From: Streptomyces celluloflavus | Lineage (GTDB): Bacteria; Actinomycetota; Actinomycetes; Streptomycetales; Streptomycetaceae | Length of the DNA stretch: 64,000 nt | Assembly (NCBI GenBank): GCA_000720995.1 | Contig: JOEL01000020.1 | Coordinates: forward strand, 124,001 to 188,000 | Direction: 5' to 3' | In this document: positions 58,620 to 64,000 of the stretch, in pieces | How positions within the stretch are numbered: position 1 is the first letter of the stretch | Layout of the letters: each line of letters opens with the position of its first letter | Notes under the pieces: model-generated | Database searches by the model: none | Seen by the model: the letters and a program-made list of their open reading frames with translations, nothing else | What the model was told of the DNA's origin: nothing | Program-made: the position numbers and the translations under genes

Positions 58620-59927
58620 ATGCCATGGCTGATACCCGATGTCGGCCCCCAACGCGTCTTCACCGTCGCGACGTTCGCCAACTCGATCGGCAGTGGCATC
58701 TTCCTGACGGCCGGAGTGCTCTACTTCACCGAAGCGGTGCATCTCCCGGCGGCTCAGGTGGGATTCGGCCTCGGCATCGCCGGACTCGTCTCGCTCGGCG
58801 TCGGCATCGCGGTCGGACACCTCGCCGACCGCTGGGGATCGCGCGGCGTGTACGCGGCCACCCTGGTGGTCCGCGCACTGGCCACCGCCGGATTCGTCCT
58901 GGTGCACAGCTTCTGGCCGTTCGTCCTCGTGGTCACCCTGGCCGTCTCCGCCCAGGCCGCCGGGCTGTCCGCCCGCGGTCCCCTCGTCAAACGGTACGGC
59001 GGCGGGCGTCCCCAGGATTTCCGGGCGTACCTGCGGTCCGTCAGCAACACCGGCATCTCCCTGGGCGCGGTGCTCGCGGGCTGGGCCGTCCAGACCGACA
59101 CCCGCACCGCCTACCAGCTCCTGATCACCGGCAACGCCGTCTCCTTCATGGCCGCCGCCGCACTCCTCTCCCGCCTCGCCCCGGTCCGTCCCCTGCCGGC
59201 CGACGGCGGCCCCCGGTGGATCGCCCTCCGGGACCGCCCCTACTTCGCGCTCACCGCCCTGGACGGCATCATGGCCATCCAGTTCAAAGTCCTCACCGTC
59301 GCCATCCCGCTCTGGCTCGTCGCCTCCACCACCGCACCGCGCTGGCTCATCTCCGCCACCATGCTCACCAACACCGCCCTCGTCATCGCCTTCCAGGTAC
59401 GAGCCAGCCGCAACATCGGCACCCCCACCACCGGAGGCCACGCCTACCGCCGCGCCGGCGTCGCCTTCCTGGCCTCCTGCGCCCTCATCTCCCTCGCCGC
59501 GGGCACCCCCGCCTGGGCGGCCGGCACCCTGCTCATGGCCGCCGTCGTCATCCACACCATCGGCGAACTCTGGCACGCCGCCGGCGGGTTCGAGATCTCC
59601 TTCGCCCTCGCCCCCGACCACGCCACCGGCCAGTACCTCGGCGTCTTCGGCATGGGCGCCGGCCTCGCCGAAGCCCTCGGCCCCACCCTCCTCATCGCCC
59701 TGTGCATCACCTGGGGACGGCCCGGCTGGTATGTCCTCGGCGCCCTCTTCACCCTCACCGGCCTCGCGGTACCGATGGCGGTCCGGTGGGCGGTGCGCGG
59801 AAAACCCAGGCCCCCGGTCCCTCGGCGGGAGACGGCGGAAGCCGCCGTTCGTCGGCCGGAACAGACGGGCAACGGCGGCGGCGCAACATCCGGGCCCCTG
59901 CCAAGTCCTCCTCGGGGGCTCACCTGA
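58620..59927 (+). CDS. MFS transporter
   Basis: A 435-residue membrane protein with about eleven or twelve segments. The MFS motif A is GHLADRWGSRGVY in the loop after helix 2, and helix 1 reads VFTVATFANSIGSGIFLTAGVLYF. A second-half motif-A-like loop is absent, as in many drug exporters. The C-terminal ~50 residues are disordered. Substrate unknown. ATG at 58620 has CGGAG upstream; the frame is open almost 1.7 kb further back, but without coding character. It is divergent from the CGNR regulator. Confidence 0.88.
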   Translation: MPWLIPDVGPQRVFTVATFANSIGSGIFLTAGVLYFTEAVHLPAAQVGFGLGIAGLVSLGVGIAVGHLADRWGSRGVYAATLVVRALATAGFVLVHSFWPFVLVVTLAVSAQAAGLSARGPLVKRYGGGRPQDFRAYLRSVSNTGISLGAVLAGWAVQTDTRTAYQLLITGNAVSFMAAAALLSRLAPVRPLPADGGPRWIALRDRPYFALTALDGIMAIQFKVLTVAIPLWLVASTTAPRWLISATMLTNTALVIAFQVRASRNIGTPTTGGHAYRRAGVAFLASCALISLAAGTPAWAAGTLLMAAVVIHTIGELWHAAGGFEISFALAPDHATGQYLGVFGMGAGLAEALGPTLLIALCITWGRPGWYVLGALFTLTGLAVPMAVRWAVRGKPRPPVPRRETAEAAVRRPEQTGNGGGATSGPLPSPPRGLT

Positions 59928-60347
59928 TCGGTACGGCCTCCCTGATCCGTACGGTCTCACCGAGCCGGCCTCGCCGAGGGCCGTGATCGCCAACGCGTAC
60001 GCGATCTCAGCTCGTTGGCCGACGGCGACACCCGGTCGGCGGTACGCCTGCGCACGAACGCCCGCTCGGCCGACTGCCGGCCGTCGGCGGCCCGCGCCCT
60101 CCGGCCACCCATTCATCACCTCAGGCGCGATGTCTGCGAACAGGCCCGACGAAAGCCCGCTCACCCGCAGCGCCCCGCCCCGCCCTGTCGCCACTCACTG
60201 AACGACGACGACAGCTCCCCCCGTTGCCGTCTGGACGAAACGACGCTTTCCATCGCGGCGGAGATCCCCGCGGCGTGTGCGACAGCGCGACGGCACCCGG
60301 CGGTCAGCCTCTGCCGCGACCGTCCGGATCACGGAGGGCGAGTCACC
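59928..60347. other. Intergenic region, 420 bp, between convergent genes
   Basis: No gene is supported. Near 59934-59958 there is a short imperfect doublet (TGATCGGTACGGCCTC and TGATCCGTACGGTCTC). I see no long hairpin comparable to the other convergent pairs. Confidence 0.5.
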
Positions 60348-61589
60348 TCAGGAACACGCCCGTGTTTCAGGAAGCTCGAACACGGCCGCGGCGCCGCCGT
60401 CCGACGGGTTGTGGAACCGCAACCGCGCGCCGAGCACCTCCGCCTGCCCCACCGCGATGGTCAGGCCGAGTCCGTGTCCGGTGCCGCGGTCGGGGGCGCC
60501 CGTGCGGAACCGGCGCGGCCCGTGGTCCAGCAACTCCCGGGGAAAACCCGGACCGTGATCCCGTACGGCGATCGACGAGCCGTGCAGGGTGACCTCGATC
60601 GGCGATGCGCCGTGCCGGGCCGCGTTGTGCAGCAGGATCTCCAGGACCCGCACCACCCGGCCTGCGTCCGTCTCGACGATCCGGCCCTCGCCGGCCACCG
60701 ACACGGACGCGGCCGCCGCCTCACCCGCGCCGGACTCCCGTGCGACGCGGCTCACGGTGTCCCGTACCAGGGACGCCAGATCCACCGGCTCGCACCTCGC
60801 CTGTTCCTGGCCCGCGTCGAGCCGGGAGATTTCCAGCAGCGCCTCGACCAGCGAGCGCATCGCCTGCGCCCGGTCACGCACCATCTCCACCGCGCGGGGG
60901 TGCGGCAGCAGCTCGGCGGCCGCCACCAGACCCGTCACGGGCGTCCGCAGTTCGTGGGCCATACCGGCGGTCAGCTCGTGGTCCGCCGCGGCACGGGTGG
61001 CAAGCGGGGTGGCCGGGTTGTGCACCGGCGGCTCGGTCGTTTCGGCCCGGCCGCCGTCGGCCACCGGGCGTGGGCCCGGCGGTGTGCCGGCCGCGATCCG
61101 GCGTGCCGGGACGGCGTCGAGCCGCAGCCGCCGGGACAGACCGTACGCCGTGAACCAGCCCGCCACCGCCAGCAGCGCGGCCGTCATCGCGCCCACCGGC
61201 ACCAGGGCCCGGTCAAGAGCGGACTGCAAGGGATCGCCCTGCGGCGCGTAGGACGCCGAGAGGGACAGCACCTTGCCGTCGACCCGGGCCGCCGCCCACA
61301 CCTGCGGGGCGCTGCCGCCGCTGACGTAGGTGGCGGTGCCCTCCTTCCAGGCGGCGTCGGCCAGAGGCTCCGGCAGCGCGGAATCGTCCAGCCGCGCGCC
61401 GGGGGCGAGGGTGCCGTCCCGCCGGTACTTCTGGAGCGCCGAGGTGAGCAGCCCGTTCTGCTGGTCACGGGCGTGCGCCTGCTGAGCGTGCACCACGCCG
61501 CACGTCGCGTGCACGGCGAAGCCGAAGACGACGACGGTGAGTGCCACGACGAGGGAGATCGCCAGCGCGATCCGACCGTGCATGCCCAT
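60348..61589 (-). CDS. Membrane sensor histidine kinase without an adjacent response regulator
   Basis: A 413-residue kinase. TM1 is IALAISLVVALTVVVFGFAV, a ~100-residue extracytoplasmic domain follows, then TM2 (GAMTAALLAVAGWFTAYGL). The H-box is MAHELRTPVTG, the N-box LEILLHNAARHG, and the G-boxes DHGPGFP and GTGHGLGLTIA. The linker is a poor HAMP match. Such kinases phosphorylate an OmpR-type regulator, usually encoded just upstream; here the 605 bp upstream hold no such gene. The start is uncertain: ATG 61589 has no SD, ATG 61583 is an alternative. Confidence 0.88.
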   Translation of the reverse strand: MGMHGRIALAISLVVALTVVVFGFAVHATCGVVHAQQAHARDQQNGLLTSALQKYRRDGTLAPGARLDDSALPEPLADAAWKEGTATYVSGGSAPQVWAAARVDGKVLSLSASYAPQGDPLQSALDRALVPVGAMTAALLAVAGWFTAYGLSRRLRLDAVPARRIAAGTPPGPRPVADGGRAETTEPPVHNPATPLATRAAADHELTAGMAHELRTPVTGLVAAAELLPHPRAVEMVRDRAQAMRSLVEALLEISRLDAGQEQARCEPVDLASLVRDTVSRVARESGAGEAAAASVSVAGEGRIVETDAGRVVRVLEILLHNAARHGASPIEVTLHGSSIAVRDHGPGFPRELLDHGPRRFRTGAPDRGTGHGLGLTIAVGQAEVLGARLRFHNPSDGGAAAVFELPETRACS

Positions 61590-62194
61590 CAGGAGGCCAC
61601 CCGGGGTCGCACGCCGTTGCTCAGGCCGTACGGGGTAACCGGCTCGCTACACCGTGCCCGCAGGCCGACGGGTGTGCGCCGCCCGGCATACGGCGCGGGC
61701 GCAGGGTTCGTCGCGCGATCGGCCATCGGCCTCCCGACCTCCAACTCACGGGGCGGCCCCGGCGGGCGCCTGTGTCTGTGTCGGGGGAGAAGACGGCGAA
61801 TTCACGCCCCGCGTTCCTCCTCGGACCACACCCACATCCGCGTACCCGCCCGCACCCGCACACCCCGCACCTCCGCGGGCCGGGCGGGGTCGGCCGCCCC
61901 GGCGGGACGGTTTCTGTGCAATCAGCAGTCGCCGGGAAAGCCTTCGCGGGGTTTCGTGTGATCGCTGCGGTCGGCCGGACCGGCCGGAATTCGCATTCGC
62001 TGAATCAACAGGCAGCGGTCGATGGAACTGCGCACCCGGTGAATTCCGTTGCCGTGCGCTTTTCTTTTCCTGCGCGTGACCGTGCCGGCCACGACGGGCG
62101 TGGCCGGCACGGGCCGGTGGAAATCACCGGATACGCCTGGTGGAAAGGCCGTCGCGGGTGGCGGCGCGCGGTGACCTTTCAGTGGCGCGGTTTC
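61590..62194. other. Intergenic region, 605 bp
   Basis: No gene is supported on either strand, and I see no remnant of a response regulator. It contains the hairpin at 62080-62112. A T-rich patch lies at 62060-62070. Confidence 0.6.
62080..62112. terminator. Hairpin terminator downstream of the I36-like gene
   Basis: CCGTGCCGGCCACG and CGTGGCCGGCACGG form a perfect 14-bp stem with a 5-nt loop (ACGGG), 83 bases beyond the stop of the secreted protein gene on the - strand. Confidence 0.72.
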
Positions 62195-62701
62195 TCAGCG
62201 GCCGTTGTCGCCCCAGCCGTTGTCACCTCGGCCGTTGTCGCCCCAGCCGTCGTCGCCCCGGCCGTCATCACCCCAGCCGCCATGGCCTCGGCCGTCGTCA
62301 CCCCAGTCGCCGTCCCCCCAGCCGCCGTCGTCCCGGCCGTCGTCCCCCCAGCAGTGCCCCGGCCGGGCGGAGTGGGCGCGGAAGCCGAAGTCGTACACGC
62401 GCTCACCGCGCTGCACTTCACGCTGGTGACGACCGTGGAAGTCCGTTTCGTCGTAGAAGCACCACGTTTCATTGGTGTGGTTCTGCGCGCTCCGGGCACC
62501 CGGGTTGATGCGACGGGTCTCATTGAACAGGACCTTCAGCTCGCCCCGGCCGCTCGGCTCGGTCCAGGTGCAGACCGCGTAGGCCCGAGGACAACGCTGC
62601 TGTTGCGCGGCCTGCGCGGTGGCCGTGGGCAGGATCGCGGTGCCCGCGGCCGCGGCGAAGACCGCGGAAAGCGTGATTGCCTTTTTCACGAACTGCTTCA
62701 T
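62195..62701 (-). CDS. Secreted peptidase-inhibitor I36/crystallin-like protein with Asp-Gly-Trp repeat tail
   Basis: A 168-residue exported protein. The signal peptide is MKQFVKKAITLSAVFAAAAG... ending near AQAAQQQ. The mature domain (about 36-115) has four Cys and the pattern of beta/gamma-crystallin or I36-type inhibitors: CPRAYAVCTWTEPSGRGELKV, NETWCFYDETDFHG and RAHSARPGHCW. The last ~50 residues are made of about ten-residue units such as GWGDDGRGDD and GWGDNGRGDN. Such acidic repeats may bind calcium or a surface. SD GGAGGG precedes the ATG. The upstream region is A+T-rich. Confidence 0.8.
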   Translation of the reverse strand: MKQFVKKAITLSAVFAAAAGTAILPTATAQAAQQQRCPRAYAVCTWTEPSGRGELKVLFNETRRINPGARSAQNHTNETWCFYDETDFHGRHQREVQRGERVYDFGFRAHSARPGHCWGDDGRDDGGWGDGDWGDDGRGHGGWGDDGRGDDGWGDNGRGDNGWGDNGR

Positions 62702-63013
62702 CTAGCGTTTCCCTCCCTGAATGCGGGTCCCATGGCCCGCACCCTCAGAATTCCCGAGCGGGAAACGAAACAAACAAAAGAGGTAATACAAATACGAGCG
62801 GACGATAATATTAAGTTAATGAATTGAATTGCCTGTTGGTGGAGTGTGGAGGGGAATGGGTGAGGGGAATGGCGATGCGGACTTCGAACGCCCGGTGGGT
62901 GGCTGCCGGCAGGTCGCTCGGTGCCCCTTCCACGGGGGCGAACAGGGCGACGCCGCCGCCCGGTTGAGCCGAGCGGCGGCGCCGTAGGACTGCCTCAGGT
63001 CCGGCGGGCGGCC
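62702..63013. other. Intergenic region, 312 bp, with an A+T-rich island
   Basis: No gene is supported. The stretch 62757-62832 is strikingly A+T-rich for this genome and lies about 60-130 bp upstream of the I36-like gene (- strand), where its promoter is expected. The right side is the 3' end of the aldo/keto reductase unit. Confidence 0.6.
62757..62832. promoter_or_regulatory. A+T-rich island upstream of the I36-like gene
   Basis: Contains runs such as AAACAAACAAAAGAGG and GATAATATTAAGTTAATG. On the - strand it offers several TANNNT-type hexamers, so I cannot single out one promoter. It could also bind Lsr2-type silencers. Confidence 0.5.
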
Positions 63014-63853
63014 TCAGATGTCGAACGTGTCGGGGTCCGGGCCCAGACGCGTGCCCTTGTCGAGAGCCGCGATCTCCGACAGGTCGGCGTCGTCCAGCTC
63101 GAAACCGAACACGTCGAAGTTCTCGGCGATACGCGACGGCGTCACCGACTTCGGTATCACCACGTTGCCGAGCTGGAGATGCCAGCGCAGGACGATCTGC
63201 GCGGGAGACTTGCCGTGCTTCTCGGCGAGCCGCACGAGGACCGGGTCCGTCAGTAGCCCCTTGCCCTGGCCGAGCGGGGACCACGCCTCGGTGGCTATCC
63301 CGTGCTTCGCGTGGACGGCGCGCAGCTCGGGCTGCTGGAAGTGCGGGTGCAGCTCGATCTGGTTGACCGCCGGGACGACGGACGTCTCGGCCAGCAGCCG
63401 GGTCAGATGCGCGGGCTGGAAGTTCGAGACGCCGATCGCCTTCGCGCGGCCGCTCTCGCTGATTTCCTCGAAGGCGCGCCAGATCGTCAGGTAGTCGTCG
63501 CGCATGGCACGGGGCCAGTGGATCAGGTAGAGATCCACATAGTCCAGGCCGAGCTTGGTCAGCGAGGTGTCGAACTCGCGGAGGACGCTGTCACGCGTCC
63601 ACGTTTCCGAGGCACCGTTCCACAGCTTCGTCGTGATGAAGAGGTCGGCACGGGCGATACCGGAGGCGGCGAGGGCCTTGCCGGTGCCTTCTTCGTTGCC
63701 GTAGATCGCCGCGGTGTCGATGCTGCGGTACCCGGCATCCAGGGCGTGACCGACCGCGGTGGCCGCCTCATCGTCCGGAACCTGCCAGACACCGAAGCCG
63801 AGCTGCGGCATCGCGGTGCCGTTGTTGAGCGTGATGGAGGGGACCTTGCTCAC
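63014..63853 (-). CDS. Aldo/keto reductase (AKR5-like)
   Basis: A 279-residue NADPH-dependent reductase. The catalytic tetrad is visible: Asp and Tyr in SIDTAAIYGNEEG, Lys in LFITTKLWN and His in LYLIHWP. The cofactor region is VIPKSVTPSRIAENFDVF. The AKR5 group reduces small aldehydes and ketones such as 2,5-diketo-D-gluconate or methylglyoxal. I chose GTG at 63853 (SKVPSITLNNGTAMPQLGFG) because it gives the usual family start and length; a TTG at 63898 would add 15 residues. No partner gene is visible on its right before the window edge. Confidence 0.92.
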   Translation of the reverse strand: MSKVPSITLNNGTAMPQLGFGVWQVPDDEAATAVGHALDAGYRSIDTAAIYGNEEGTGKALAASGIARADLFITTKLWNGASETWTRDSVLREFDTSLTKLGLDYVDLYLIHWPRAMRDDYLTIWRAFEEISESGRAKAIGVSNFQPAHLTRLLAETSVVPAVNQIELHPHFQQPELRAVHAKHGIATEAWSPLGQGKGLLTDPVLVRLAEKHGKSPAQIVLRWHLQLGNVVIPKSVTPSRIAENFDVFGFELDDADLSEIAALDKGTRLGPDPDTFDI

Positions 63854-64000
63854 GGGGGATTCGATCCTTACGTCGGCTTTCTCGTTCTGAGATGTCAACG
63901 ATCATCTGCCGTCCCGCATTCCCTGCATTCCTCGCAGATTGCGGCGATGCGGTGCGCGGGGTGGTGGATGGGCGGCATCGGAGACGGGGCGGGGCCGCCG

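Noticed and set aside
1-64000. tRNA, rRNA or mobile element genes.
   Set aside because: I saw no T-loop-type sequence with a cloverleaf, no rRNA-like stretch, and no transposase, integrase or attachment-site duplication.

Overview
The window is very G+C-rich, uses GTG starts often and TTA leucine codons almost never, and carries CYP105-type P450, CGNR, MmyB-like, DUF4232, AfsR/NLR-like STAND and ESX/WXG-type genes. All of this points to a Streptomyces (or close relative) chromosome, probably outside the conserved core. I saw no rRNA, tRNA, CRISPR array, transposase or integrase.

Layout. (1) 1-5.8 kb: a glycerol-phosphate cluster on the + strand: the tail of an FGGY kinase, glpD, an alkyl-DHAP-synthase-like flavoenzyme, a GlpP-family protein, an ABM monooxygenase and a zinc alcohol dehydrogenase. 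It ends at a perfect bidirectional terminator. (2) 5.9-9.1 kb: a lipoprotein carboxylesterase and a small membrane protein, divergent from a TetR regulator across two matching palindromes, then a secreted DUF4232 protein. (3) 9.6-17.8 kb: a Tat-exported purple-acid-phosphatase-like enzyme, then four peptidase genes (M55, M20, S9, secreted S15/CocE-like). (4) 17.9-29.3 kb: a CYP105-like P450 with its 3Fe-4S ferredoxin, then single metabolic genes (CoA transferase, GNAT, VOC proteins, arginase-like, DUF5107, quinone reductase, TetR, YqeB, methyltransferase), several with apparently leaderless promoters. (5) 29.5-48.1 kb: secreted M9 collagenase, GntR regulator, GNAT, an ABC exporter pair, a degenerate aminotransferase, two MBL hydrolases, DedA, a holin-like/phosphodiesterase fusion, an APC permease, a desaturase, an NTF2-like protein, an MmyB-like regulator and YihY. 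(6) 48.2-57.5 kb: an accessory-looking block with repeat-rich spacers: SseB/DUF1266 protein, STAND NTPase with an N-terminal RHIM-like motif, a GT-B-like protein, two unknowns, a WXG/ESX-type protein and a membrane protein. (7) 57.7-64 kb: CGNR regulator, MFS transporter, a histidine kinase without a response regulator, a crystallin/I36-like secreted protein with an Asp-Gly-Trp repeat tail, and an aldo/keto reductase.

The block at 48.9-56.6 kb is the best candidate for an undescribed system. A STAND sensor with an amyloid-type N-terminal motif lies beside a GT-B-like protein, and both the sensor gene and the WXG-type gene contain a rare TTA codon, which suggests shared bldA-dependent timing. 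Whether these genes form one system is inference. Convergent gene pairs across the window are repeatedly separated by long, nearly perfect hairpins without U-tracts, which act as its punctuation.
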